From assembly GCA_018402525.1 (NCBI GenBank), contig JAGYIR010000010.1, positions 372,001 through 436,000 of the forward strand: DNA of 64,000 bases. The letters run 5' to 3'. Made by a program: the position numbers and the translations under genes. Positions 8,239 to 17,452 of the stretch are shown piece after piece. Every line of letters begins with the position of its first letter. The first letter of the stretch is position 1. The stretch is from Crocinitomicaceae bacterium. GTDB taxonomy: Bacteria; Bacteroidota; Bacteroidia; Flavobacteriales_D; Crocinitomicaceae. A model generated the notes under the pieces. That model saw nothing but the letters and a program-made list of their open reading frames with translations, was not told where the DNA came from and did not search any database.

Positions 8239-10035
8239 ATGAAAACACTATTCTTATTTTTAGTACTTTTTGTTACTTTCACCGGCATTGCTTGTCCATT
8301 TGATGGCAATGAAACATTTGCAGGAGCATTGGCTCCAGGCGTTGCCTACCAAACCCAGGGCGGAGTCGCAAGTGGAAATTATTACTCCATAAATGTCTCC
8401 TGCGGAAACACCTACAATTTTAACTTTTGTAACAACGGAGGAGCTGCCGGGTGGGATACTCAGATCACCATCCTGGCGACAGATGGGACAACACAATTGG
8501 CATACAACGACGATGCTTGCGGATTACAGTCAAATGTTACATGGTATGCCAACTTCACCGGAACGATTTACGTGTTGATTTCTCAGTTTAATTGTAATAA
8601 TCTTGGCGGGTCAACTGGGGCCACATTGGCATACAACATGACAATAGGTGCAACGGACCCTTCGTTTAATCTATCTGTTTCTTGTGGCGGAGGTGTAGCA
8701 ACTGTAACAGGAACGACAGGAGGGAGTTTTGCGTTTAATCCAGCTCCTGGTGACGGCGCACAGGTAAATGCAACTACTGGAACGGTGTCCAATGGGACTG
8801 CGGGAACAACATATTTTGTTGAATACACCGTTTGTTCAAATTCTAGTATTGAATCAGTAATCGTTGTTGATGAAGACTGTTTTACGCTGAATGGCAATGC
8901 TCAGTACATTGATGTGAATGGCGAGGACTGTATTCAATTAACCCAAGAAATAAATAATCAGACAGGTTGTGCATGGAGTGGTTCTCAAATCGATTTTAAT
9001 TCCAATTTCTCCCTTTCATTAGATTATTACTTTGGAAACAATATCAATGGTGCTGACGGAAACACCTTTACGTTTCAACCTTCAAGTTCCACCGCGTGTG
9101 GACAGAATGGTGGACAGTTGGGTGCTGGTGGAATTGCCAACGCGCTGGTAGTCGAGTTTGACACTTACAACAATGACTTTCCTGCGCACATTATTGACAT
9201 AGCGTGCGATCATATTGCTGTTGAAATTGACGGAAATATGCTGAATGGAGCGCCTTATTGTGGTCCCGTTTGTGCCAAAGCCGGAGGCGGTAACATTGAT
9301 GATGGAGGTGTGTACGAGGTTGAAATCGCATGGAATGCAGCGACCCAACAATTGGAAGTTTATTTTGATGGTGCATTGAGACTTTCATGTGGTGGAGATT
9401 TTGTCAATACGGTTTTTGGAGGTCAGAACATGGTGTATTGGGGTGCAACGTCAGCTACAGGAGGGCTGAACAATGAGCAGTATTTCTGTCCAAGTACGAT
9501 CGTAATCCTACCTTCGGAATTAGCGTCATTCAATACAATATGCAATGATAAAAGCGAAGTGTTTAATTGGGTGGTGGCTTCGGAAAGCAGAGTAGATTAT
9601 TACCAACTTGAGTGCACTTACGACGGATCAATTTTTTATCCTATCGAACGAATTGAAGCCTTCGGGAACTCCACAAGTGAGATTTATTATTCAACTACTA
9701 TTTTTAACGATGATCCAAAGCAACGCTATTATCGTTTGAAAATCGTCGACGAGAATGGAGAATTTGAAAACACCGATTTGATATCAGGCAGACGATGCGC
9801 ATATTCGTCTGAGCTAATTTCAACTGTGTTTGAGAAAAATAATCTCCTTTCAATTTCGACTTCGGAAGACGTACAGTTAACTATTACGAATCAGTTGGGA
9901 CAAGTTATTTTAAATGATTTCGACTTTAGAAAGAAATTTGAAATGCCTACGGATGGGGTTTCTAAAGGAGTTTATTTTGTTATAGCAACTGCAAAGAATG
10001 GTCAACAAGAATCAAGAAAAGTGATTTTAATGTAG
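8239..10035 (+). CDS. Secreted L-type-lectin-like protein with T9SS type A sorting domain
   Basis: A 598-residue secreted protein. After a signal peptide (cleavage near residue 18) comes a Cys-rich PPC-like beta domain to about residue 135, then a linker and an L-type (legume) lectin-like domain at about 213-425. The lectin core is recognisable from ALVVEFDTYNND, which holds the acidic metal-binding residue, and from the F-D-G-x-L-R-L-S closing strand. Residues ~520-598 form a T9SS C-terminal sorting domain ending in G-V-Y-F-V-I-A and R-K-V-I-L-M, so the protein is probably secreted through type IX secretion and bound to the surface. Likely function is glycan binding; the sugar is unknown. 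Two LacI-type palindromes sit upstream and a strong terminator follows. Confidence 0.82.
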   Translation: MKTLFLFLVLFVTFTGIACPFDGNETFAGALAPGVAYQTQGGVASGNYYSINVSCGNTYNFNFCNNGGAAGWDTQITILATDGTTQLAYNDDACGLQSNVTWYANFTGTIYVLISQFNCNNLGGSTGATLAYNMTIGATDPSFNLSVSCGGGVATVTGTTGGSFAFNPAPGDGAQVNATTGTVSNGTAGTTYFVEYTVCSNSSIESVIVVDEDCFTLNGNAQYIDVNGEDCIQLTQEINNQTGCAWSGSQIDFNSNFSLSLDYYFGNNINGADGNTFTFQPSSSTACGQNGGQLGAGGIANALVVEFDTYNNDFPAHIIDIACDHIAVEIDGNMLNGAPYCGPVCAKAGGGNIDDGGVYEVEIAWNAATQQLEVYFDGALRLSCGGDFVNTVFGGQNMVYWGATSATGGLNNEQYFCPSTIVILPSELASFNTICNDKSEVFNWVVASESRVDYYQLECTYDGSIFYPIERIEAFGNSTSEIYYSTTIFNDDPKQRYYRLKIVDENGEFENTDLISGRRCAYSSELISTVFEKNNLLSISTSEDVQLTITNQLGQVILNDFDFRKKFEMPTDGVSKGVYFVIATAKNGQQESRKVILM

Positions 10036-10050
10036 TTGCGTTTAAGTTAT

Positions 10051-10090
10051 AAAAAAAGAGGTGTTACTTTGAACACCTCTTTTTTTTTTG
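10051..10090. terminator. Bidirectional intrinsic terminator
   Basis: GAGGTGTT (10058-10065) and AACACCTC (10072-10079) form a perfect 8-bp stem with a 6-nt loop. It is extended by A-T pairs because an A-run precedes it and a run of ten T follows. It serves both the lectin gene (plus) and the giant adhesin gene (minus), which converge here. Confidence 0.9.
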
Positions 10091-10097
10091 AATAACA

Positions 10098-13000
10098 CTA
10101 TCTAATAATATTTACATGACCTGTGAACATTTTTCGTTCATCATTTCTATTGGTTTTCACTTCAATTTTCCAGGTATACGTCCCGTCTTGAACGAGTTTA
10201 CCTCCGTAGGTTCCGTCCCAACCTACATCATAGTTGTGCGACTCCCAGACTATTTCTCCCCAGCGGTTGAAAATGTACATCGTGAAGTCATATGGATCAA
10301 ATCCTTGAGTGAAAATTGGTCTGAAGTGCTCGTTGTAATTGTCCCCATCTGGAGTAAATGTATTTGGGATGTAGAAAATTTCTTCCTCAATTACCGTTAT
10401 TGAAATCCAGGCTGTATCATAGCATATTTCCTGATTAGAAACTACCAACTGGATAGTATGTGTCCCAATTTCATACGTATAGTCATGCGTTGGATGGACT
10501 ACATTACTTGTTGGATTGCCACCACCAAAGTCCCATTCATTGGTTGTTGCATTTGTACTTCCATTGGTGAATGTCACGAGGCCAAATTCTGAACTCATGG
10601 ACATTGGACTGGCGCTAAATGCGGCATTTGGAGAAGGAATGATACAAATAAGTGAAGGCGCCGTACTACTATTTGAGCATCCATTGACTGGATTTGTAAC
10701 AGTAAGTGAAACATCAAAACATCCTGTTTGATTGTAATAATTAGAAACTGAAGTACCATTCGTTGAGCTGTTCCCATCTCCGAAACTCCAAGAGTACTCC
10801 ATACCTGATTGCCCAGAAACTTCTTGAAAGTTAACAGCTAATGCGTCGCAGCCGAACAATGTGTCTGCGACAAAGTTTACCTCTGGTATCACTTGATCTT
10901 CGTTAACCACAATATTTTCAATACTTGTACAGCCGTTAGCAAGGTCTGTAACTGTCAGCACGTACATTCCACCTTGGTTAACAGTTGGTGTCGCTGTATT
11001 GCCCCCAGCCGTAATTCCTGGTCCAAACCACGAGTAACTAACACCAGGAGTTGTTGAAGAACCGTTGATAGTGATTGATGGGAAGTTACAATTAATTGTT
11101 TGGGCGGGTGCAATAGAAATGTTTGGTGGTGTAATATTGATAGTTACGTCCACATCTGTTACACTAACACATCCATTTGACGGATCAGTTACCGTCAACA
11201 CATAATTACCTGGTTGATCAACGGTCGGTGTTGCAGTATTTCCACCAGAAACGATACCGGCCCCTGCCCATGCAAATGTTACACCAGCTGTTGTCGATGA
11301 ACCATTCAAAATAACGGTTGGATCATAACATGTAATCACTTGTTCGTTCCCTGGACTATTGTTAGGAACACCTATATCGTTTGTGACGTCTACAGTCGAT
11401 GTATTGGTGCAGCCATTGGCAGGGTCAGTAATCGTAAGCGTATAAGTTCCAATTTGGTTCACAGTTGGAGTTGCAGTGTTAACACCAGCTGTAATTCCTG
11501 GTCCACTCCAAGCGAATGTTGCTCCTGGAGTAGCCGAAGCACCCGCCAACTGCACGCTCGCTGTAGCACAAGAGATAATCTGGGCTGGTCCTGCGTTTGC
11601 ATCAGGAATGGCAATGTTTTGAGTGATAGTGACATTATCAGTATTGGTACAGCCATTGGCCGGGTTAGTCACTGTTAACACATAGTTTCCGGGTTGATTC
11701 AACGTTGGAGTAGTAGTGTTTCCTCCCGAAACGATTCCAGATCCTGCCCAAGCGAATGTCACTCCAGGAGTTACTGAAGAACCATTTTGAACCACCGAAG
11801 TCACCAGACAAGTGAGTTCTTGAGTTGGTCCAGCTACTGCGTTAGGAATTGCGATATTTTGTGTAATGTTCACATTATCGGTATTTGTACATCCGTTCGC
11901 AGGATCAGTTACTGTTAACACGTAGTTTCCAGGTTGATCGATGGTAGGAGTTGCCGTGTTTCCACCAGAAACGATTCCAGGACCTGCCCAAGCAAAAGTT
12001 GCTCCCGGTGTTGCTGAAGCTCCATTTTGAACGACAGAAGTCACTACGCACGTCAACTCTTGCGTAGCTCCAGCGTCAACATCAGGTGGTGTTAAGTTTT
12101 CAGTTACATTGACGTTCGCATTTGCAGAACAACCATTTGAAGCGTCAAATACTGTTAACACATAATTCCCAGGTTGGTTCACGGTTGGCGTTGCCGTGTT
12201 TCCACCAGAAACGATACCGGGCCCTGCCCAAGTAAACGTAACCCCTGGAGTAATCGAAGAACCATTCAACACAACAGTTGGGTCGTTACAAGTTATTTCT
12301 TGAGCTGCACCAGGATTGACATTAGGTATACCAACATCATTAGCAACATCCACGGTGGAAGTATTTGTACATCCATTTGCAGGGTCGGTAACGGTTAGCG
12401 TGTAGGTACCAACTTGGTCAACGGTTGGTGTCGCTGTGTTTCCACCAGCAATAATTCCCGGTCCAGCCCAGACAAAGGTTGCTCCTGGAGTCGCCGACGC
12501 ACCCGCCAACTGAACGCTCGCTGTAGCACAAGAGATTATCTGTGCAGGACCTGCATTTGCATCTGGTATAGCGATATTTTGAGTGATGTTCACATTGTCC
12601 GTATTGGTACAGCCGTTAGTGGGATCCGTAACAGTTACAACGTAGTTTCCAGGTTGATTAATCGTAGGAGTTGCCGTGTTTCCCCCTGAAACGATTCCTG
12701 GTCCTGCCCATGCGAATGTAGCACCAGCTGTTGCAGAAGCTCCATTTTGGATAATTGATGTCACTAGACAATTCAGTTCTTGAGTTGGTCCAGCTACTGC
12801 GTTAGGAATTGCGATATTCTGTGTAATATTTACATTGTCGGTATTTGTACAGCCGTTTCCGAGATCTGTAACGGTTAAAATGTAGTTACCAGGTTGATTA
12901 AGCGTAGGAGTCGTTGTGTTTCCACCAGAAACGATTCCCGGACCAGCCCATGAGAAAGTAACTCCAGGACTAGTGGATGAACCATTTTGTACGAAGGAGG

Positions 13001-15569
13001 TAACCAAACAATTTAACTCCTGTGTAGGTCCCGCTTCAGCATTGGGAATGCCGACATCGTTTGAAACATCCACTGTCGAGGTGTTGATACAACCTGTTGT
13101 TGGATTCGTTACGGTTAGCGTATACGTGCCAATTTGATTAACGGTTGGTGTGGCTGTGTTTCCACCGGCAACAATTCCGGGTCCAGCCCACGAATAATTG
13201 ATACCTGGAGTCGCTGAAGACCCACTCAATTGAACAGTGGCTGAGGCACATGAAATAATTTGATTTGGACCAGCATTTGCGTCTGGAAGAGGATGCACCG
13301 TAACGGTTGTTACATCCGTGCAGAGTACTCCATTGTCATTTGCTTCAACCGTGAAATCATAGGTTCCAGCAGCGGAAGGCACAGGAACGTTTGTAGGGTT
13401 TTGAGCGTTGCTCACAAAACCACTGGGTCCAGTCCAACTGTATGTAGCACCAGGAATGTTTGATGCAGTAAGATCAACTGTTAATCCAGGGCCGCTGCAC
13501 AAAGGACCATTGTTGTTAGCTGTAACAGTACAAGCACAGTTTTCTACAGTAATAGTTACATCGTCGGTCATTGAGCAACCGTTAAAAGTGACTGTTAAAG
13601 TGTAAGTCGTAGTGACAGCTGGTGAAACGGAAACTTGTCCGTTGATTCCGCCGCCAAGGTTAATTGTACCTGCACCAGCACCGCTAGTCCAAGAGTAGGT
13701 TGCTCCATTGTCTGCTGTAACAGGAGCTGCACCGATTAGCACCGCAGGATCTCCAATACAGATCGTTTGATCTGGACCTGCGTCTGCAGTGGTTCCAGGA
13801 GGCACTGGTATGGTAATGGATGTAGTACACGAATCCGCTCCGTTTGTGTACGTAACCGTATAGGTAGTTGTTTGGGTAATATTGGTGTTTTGGACAGGGT
13901 TGTCATCTCCTCCAGGAACATGCCAATAATTGTAAACGTATGGATTACAATCGACTAGAGAAGAAATGGTTACATTGTCAATTCCCCAGTGGTCATTCCC
14001 TATACCCGAACTTCCTGTTTGTGCCCAGTGAAAGAGTGTGTTCGGCGTCATTGCACCAGGAGGTATCGTATAACAATACTGATTCCAAGCAGTCATAATT
14101 GGGTCGTATCCACCGTTAGGATGGAAGTAGTCAATTTGAACCCATGTAGCACCACCATTGGTGCTGTATTCAAAGTAAACTCCTTCACCGGCTAAATCTG
14201 GACCTTCACATGGTGATGCTCCGCCTTGGGTAGAGAAATCGAGGTAAAAACAAATTTCACCGCCACAAGAAACATCCATTGGCACAGTTTCAATGATCCT
14301 TGGGTGTGGTGCTGAATTCCCCATCCACATGTACGTTCCGCCATCGACTGATGGATCACATGGATTACTAAAATCAGCCGTAATGTTTGTATTCCAACCT
14401 GTTCCTGCATCGCCTGCATCAAAGTCGTTGTCCATTACGAGGTTATACTCTCCTTGCCCAACAGCGGTTAGAACGATGTCCCCACCGTTGCAGTCAAGTG
14501 GTTGAGGAACATTAACACAATTTATAGTTGCTGTCCAGCCAGCTCCTACCACACTTCCATCTGAATCCCAAACGAAGGTCAAACAACCAGTTGTCGAAGT
14601 AATGGTGCCAGGATTGGTGGAACCATGGCCGTAAAACAGTTGAGTGCCAGATGTATTGGGTCCATCGTAAATGGTGAGGTAATCACAACAGTTTTCTAGA
14701 GCCCATTGCGTAAATACGAACTGAAGTTGACCACCAGGCATATCTGAACAAAATGTCTGTGTACCTAGGTTGTTGTTTCCGTAATTTCCTGTTCCTCCTG
14801 GATCGTAAAAAGTCCCTCCACACGTATTGATGACGTTATTAATTGAGTTGTTCGGCATGTTGTATGCTGGACCTCCTACAGGTGGCGGGTTGTAAGTTGG
14901 TGTTGTATATGTTAAATCAACATTACAAGGTTCTGGACATGGAAAACACGAACCTCCGCAGTCTACATCAGTTTCATCACCACTTAAGATTCCATCTGAG
15001 CAATGACAAGGTTCTGGACAGGTAGGTCCACAGTCTATTCCTGTTTCGTTTCCATCTTGGATTCCGTTGTTACAGTCGGAGCAGGGTGGACAAAAACCTC
15101 CACAATCGATACCTGTCTCGAATCCATTTTGAATGCCGTCATTACATGAAATACAGCTAATTGTTGCTTGCCATCCTGAATAGGTAACTGAACCATCAGA
15201 AGTCCAGGTGATATGCAAACAGCCTGAAGTTGATATTATTAAGCCTGGATTGGTAGTGCCCCCAGCGGTTTGAGAATTGTGCAGTTGGGTGCCAGCAGTA
15301 TTGGTTCCATCATAAATTCTAAGAAAATCGAAGTTAGTTTCAACTTGAAACGGAAATCCTGTAAAATCTAAAACTATTTGTCCACCGTTGTTAGAACAAA
15401 TTGTCATTGAAAAATTTTGATTATTGCCATAATTACCAGCTCCACCGGGATCATAAAATGTTCCTGAGCAGGTATTAATAGTGGTGTTTGACATGTTGTA
15501 AACTTGTCCATTCGAACTGTTAATAATAAGAAAGGATAAAAGGGTAATAAGAATTATGGAAATTTTCAT
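10098..15569 (-). CDS. Giant CUB/Ig-like-repeat surface adhesin with T9SS type B (CHU_C) domain
   Basis: A 1823-residue secreted protein. In order: signal peptide (1-21); CUB-like domain (~22-140); three Cys-rich repeats of the form D-G-I-x-x-G-x-E-T-x-x-D-C-G-G (~141-212); a second CUB-like domain (~225-350); a jelly-roll or MAM-like domain (~355-545); two or three Ig/PKD-like domains; ten consecutive 80-residue Ig-like repeats (764-1563); PKD-like domains (~1564-1730), one with W-D-F-G-G-G-N-P; and a C-terminal gliding-motility domain (~1735-1823) with IPNTFTPDGDNYNE, F-N-R-W-G-E and D-G-T-Y-T-W-K. The last domain is the type B T9SS signal. It is probably a long cell-surface filament or adhesin. 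It converges with the lectin gene at a shared terminator. Confidence 0.9.
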   Translation of the reverse strand: MKISIILITLLSFLIINSSNGQVYNMSNTTINTCSGTFYDPGGAGNYGNNQNFSMTICSNNGGQIVLDFTGFPFQVETNFDFLRIYDGTNTAGTQLHNSQTAGGTTNPGLIISTSGCLHITWTSDGSVTYSGWQATISCISCNDGIQNGFETGIDCGGFCPPCSDCNNGIQDGNETGIDCGPTCPEPCHCSDGILSGDETDVDCGGSCFPCPEPCNVDLTYTTPTYNPPPVGGPAYNMPNNSINNVINTCGGTFYDPGGTGNYGNNNLGTQTFCSDMPGGQLQFVFTQWALENCCDYLTIYDGPNTSGTQLFYGHGSTNPGTITSTTGCLTFVWDSDGSVVGAGWTATINCVNVPQPLDCNGGDIVLTAVGQGEYNLVMDNDFDAGDAGTGWNTNITADFSNPCDPSVDGGTYMWMGNSAPHPRIIETVPMDVSCGGEICFYLDFSTQGGASPCEGPDLAGEGVYFEYSTNGGATWVQIDYFHPNGGYDPIMTAWNQYCYTIPPGAMTPNTLFHWAQTGSSGIGNDHWGIDNVTISSLVDCNPYVYNYWHVPGGDDNPVQNTNITQTTTYTVTYTNGADSCTTSITIPVPPGTTADAGPDQTICIGDPAVLIGAAPVTADNGATYSWTSGAGAGTINLGGGINGQVSVSPAVTTTYTLTVTFNGCSMTDDVTITVENCACTVTANNNGPLCSGPGLTVDLTASNIPGATYSWTGPSGFVSNAQNPTNVPVPSAAGTYDFTVEANDNGVLCTDVTTVTVHPLPDANAGPNQIISCASATVQLSGSSATPGINYSWAGPGIVAGGNTATPTVNQIGTYTLTVTNPTTGCINTSTVDVSNDVGIPNAEAGPTQELNCLVTSFVQNGSSTSPGVTFSWAGPGIVSGGNTTTPTLNQPGNYILTVTDLGNGCTNTDNVNITQNIAIPNAVAGPTQELNCLVTSIIQNGASATAGATFAWAGPGIVSGGNTATPTINQPGNYVVTVTDPTNGCTNTDNVNITQNIAIPDANAGPAQIISCATASVQLAGASATPGATFVWAGPGIIAGGNTATPTVDQVGTYTLTVTDPANGCTNTSTVDVANDVGIPNVNPGAAQEITCNDPTVVLNGSSITPGVTFTWAGPGIVSGGNTATPTVNQPGNYVLTVFDASNGCSANANVNVTENLTPPDVDAGATQELTCVVTSVVQNGASATPGATFAWAGPGIVSGGNTATPTIDQPGNYVLTVTDPANGCTNTDNVNITQNIAIPNAVAGPTQELTCLVTSVVQNGSSVTPGVTFAWAGSGIVSGGNTTTPTLNQPGNYVLTVTNPANGCTNTDNVTITQNIAIPDANAGPAQIISCATASVQLAGASATPGATFAWSGPGITAGVNTATPTVNQIGTYTLTITDPANGCTNTSTVDVTNDIGVPNNSPGNEQVITCYDPTVILNGSSTTAGVTFAWAGAGIVSGGNTATPTVDQPGNYVLTVTDPSNGCVSVTDVDVTINITPPNISIAPAQTINCNFPSITINGSSTTPGVSYSWFGPGITAGGNTATPTVNQGGMYVLTVTDLANGCTSIENIVVNEDQVIPEVNFVADTLFGCDALAVNFQEVSGQSGMEYSWSFGDGNSSTNGTSVSNYYNQTGCFDVSLTVTNPVNGCSNSSTAPSLICIIPSPNAAFSASPMSMSSEFGLVTFTNGSTNATTNEWDFGGGNPTSNVVHPTHDYTYEIGTHTIQLVVSNQEICYDTAWISITVIEEEIFYIPNTFTPDGDNYNEHFRPIFTQGFDPYDFTMYIFNRWGEIVWESHNYDVGWDGTYGGKLVQDGTYTWKIEVKTNRNDERKMFTGHVNIIR
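10881..13280 (-). repeat. Ten tandem 240-bp repeats within the adhesin gene
   Basis: Ten in-frame units of exactly 240 bp (80 residues) without gaps. Each has the pattern A-G-x-x-Q-x-(I/L)-x-C ... W-A-G-P-G-I-V-(S/A)-G-G-N-T-(A/T)-T-P-T ... G-x-Y-x-(L/V)-T-V-T-(D/N)-P-x-(N/T)-G-C. By sequence type the order from the N-terminus is A-C-C-A-B-C-C-A-B-D, so units four apart (960 bp) are the most alike. For example, 11815-11858 and 12775-12818 are identical over 44 bp. Confidence 0.95.
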
Positions 15570-15608
15570 ATTTTGTATAGTAATTGTAAGTTCTAAAGGG
15601 CTCTGTAG

Positions 15609-16085
15609 TTATTTTATTATCCAGTTCAATTGATTGAATTGAAATCCAGTCAGGACCTCCCCTTTGGTATAGTTTTCATCTATAAATCGCGAAAAGAGTT
15701 TTAGTTGGCTGTTGTCGGCATAAACACTGCAATCAGTTGTTTTTTCAGAGCTTGGTCCAAGTTCGATACTGAAGGTATACTCCTCTTCATAATCACACGT
15801 TTTGCATTCTGAGTCGTAATGCAAAATCATATGCCAGTTAATGGACAAGTGACCTGATGTTTTATTGATAAATTTTAGAAATACAGATTCTTGGTCGTAA
15901 CCCATTTCTGGATCACAATCAACAAATTGATATTCAATGGAAAATTCGTTAGTTGAGAAACACTCAGTCCACTCCGATGGCTGTGTGATTTTTGTGTCAA
16001 CAAATGGCGAGTTGAGCTGAGCATTGCAAGAAAAACTGTGTAGTGTTAGGAACAGACTTAATGCAACTAGTGTAAATAGTTTCAT
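15609..16085 (-). CDS. Small secreted protein of unknown function
   Basis: I do not recognise this 158-residue protein. It has a signal peptide (residues 1-22, with a Ser-Phe-Ser-Cys-Asn-Ala-Gln region, so either signal peptidase I cleavage at A-Q or lipidation at Cys20 is possible). The mature part is rich in aromatic and acidic residues with a C-x-x-C pair (SECKTCDYEEEY, around residue 98) and a third Cys. The pattern of alternating strands suggests a small beta sandwich. It lies just upstream of the giant adhesin gene on the same strand (39-bp gap), so the two may be co-expressed. A LacI-type half-palindrome lies about 175 bp upstream. Confidence 0.7.
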   Translation of the reverse strand: MKLFTLVALSLFLTLHSFSCNAQLNSPFVDTKITQPSEWTECFSTNEFSIEYQFVDCDPEMGYDQESVFLKFINKTSGHLSINWHMILHYDSECKTCDYEEEYTFSIELGPSSEKTTDCSVYADNSQLKLFSRFIDENYTKGEVLTGFQFNQLNWIIK

Positions 16086-16365
16086 AATAGTTTAGCGATT
16101 GATTGTTTTTAATCAGTTGGTTTAAAGACATAAAATTAAGTAAAACGTTGCCTATAAGTGCGGTAATTGCATGGATAACTTGGTGTTTTTACGGTGCGAT
16201 TGAATATTTAGTCCGTTTCATTGAGCAAACTAGGCTTTTAGACGAAAATTTAAATTCGACTATACCGATTTAAATGAAGCTAACTATTTGTAAAAAAGAA
16301 TGATAGAGAGGTTTATTCACAAAACGAATGCTTTGAGTTAAATTCTGCAATAATAAAACGTGAAA
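16086..16365. promoter_or_regulatory. 280-bp intergenic stretch with a LacI-like site
   Basis: No ORF of note. ACTATACCGATTTAAA at 16259-16274 resembles the operator candidates near 8131-8205 (shared core ACCGATTTAA). It lies upstream of the minus-strand small secreted gene and just downstream of the LacI-family regulator gene. A weaker GGTTTA half-site lies near 16119. Assignment as an operator is inference. Confidence 0.35.
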
Positions 16366-17358
16366 TTAATGTGAAGCGCGCTCTTGAAATACACAATCAA
16401 GCAAGAAATGTTCGCCGGGTGCTTTGGATTCTTTCAAGCGCTCATAAAGACGATCCACAGATTTCAACCCAATGTCCATGATCGGCAGTCGAAGTGCGCT
16501 GATAGGTGGGTTCATGTATTCAAAAGAGTCACTATCGTCAAAGGAGATCAGTCGCGCGTTTTTTGGTATTTCGACATTGAATTTTTTCAACGCAGCAAGC
16601 ACTGGCAACGTGCATTTATTGTTCAGTGTTAAAAAAGAATCCGTGCCGTCGTCAAGTTCTTTTTTTATCAATGCATCAATTGATGTTTGATCGTTTGGCA
16701 ATTCGATAACCGAAAACTGAATTTTGTTCTTCTCACAACCCTTTTTAGCTCCTTCAATTCTATTTTGAATGGTAGAAACGTCAGAAGGAAATGGCGCCAA
16801 TGCGACCAATTTTTTTGGTTTGACAGAAAATAGATCGACAATTCCTTTGGCTTCATCAACGTTATTTATTCCAACAAAATCAGCATTTTCATCCCCTGGG
16901 CGATCGACAAATACGACTGGAATGTGCGTTGCAACTAAAATTGGGATCAACGCCTGAATGTCGTTGCTTGGAGCGATAATCATTCCATCGATACTTCGTT
17001 GAATTAATTCCGTCATCAATACCTTTTCCAAATCTTTGTCATCGTTCGTGTTGACAATAAAGGTGTTGTAACCAGCGGCAAACAATTTTTCTTGAATACC
17101 CTTGCTCATTTCCGCATAAAACGGATTCGAAATATCTGGAAGTACGAGGCCTATCGTATTTGTTTCGCCATGACGTAAGCTTTTCGCAAAGAAATTGGGT
17201 ACGTACAATAATTCTTTCGCCTTCTCTTTGATTAAGCGTTGTTTTTCCTTACTAATATTAAATTGATCTCCCTTGCCGTTCAGTACAAATGACACCGTTG
17301 CTTTAGATACATCTAAGGCTTTTGCAATGTCACTAAGGGAGGTACGTTTCTCTTTCAT
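16366..17358 (-). CDS. LacI-family transcriptional regulator
   Basis: A 330-residue LacI/GalR-type repressor. The N-terminal helix-turn-helix is clear: SLSDIAKALDVSKATVSFVL in the first 30 residues, followed by the hinge ending LLYVPNFFAKSLRHG. The remainder is a periplasmic-binding-protein-like effector domain (~60-330) with N-T-I-G-L-V-L-P-D-I-S-N-P-F at its start. I choose the ATG at 17358; an upstream in-frame GTG at 17364 would add two residues. Family members bind pseudo-palindromes with a central CG and respond to sugars. No sugar-catabolism genes adjoin it, so its targets are probably elsewhere; the palindromes upstream of the lectin gene and the small secreted gene are candidates. 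Confidence 0.93.
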   Translation of the reverse strand: MKEKRTSLSDIAKALDVSKATVSFVLNGKGDQFNISKEKQRLIKEKAKELLYVPNFFAKSLRHGETNTIGLVLPDISNPFYAEMSKGIQEKLFAAGYNTFIVNTNDDKDLEKVLMTELIQRSIDGMIIAPSNDIQALIPILVATHIPVVFVDRPGDENADFVGINNVDEAKGIVDLFSVKPKKLVALAPFPSDVSTIQNRIEGAKKGCEKNKIQFSVIELPNDQTSIDALIKKELDDGTDSFLTLNNKCTLPVLAALKKFNVEIPKNARLISFDDSDSFEYMNPPISALRLPIMDIGLKSVDRLYERLKESKAPGEHFLLDCVFQERASH

Positions 17359-17452
17359 TATCACTCGGTTGATTGTTCTAAATATAGCAAAAACTATAGA
17401 AACTCAACAATTTAATATTGGGAAGACTATTTATGTGGACTTTCAATTGGAC

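Noticed and set aside
10881-13280. CRISPR array (regularly spaced repeats)
   Set aside because: The repeats are 240 bp, coding, in frame and without unique spacers; they are protein repeats.
17365-17452. Autoregulatory operator upstream of the LacI-family gene
   Set aside because: No sequence resembling the CTAAACCGATTTA core occurs in this gap.
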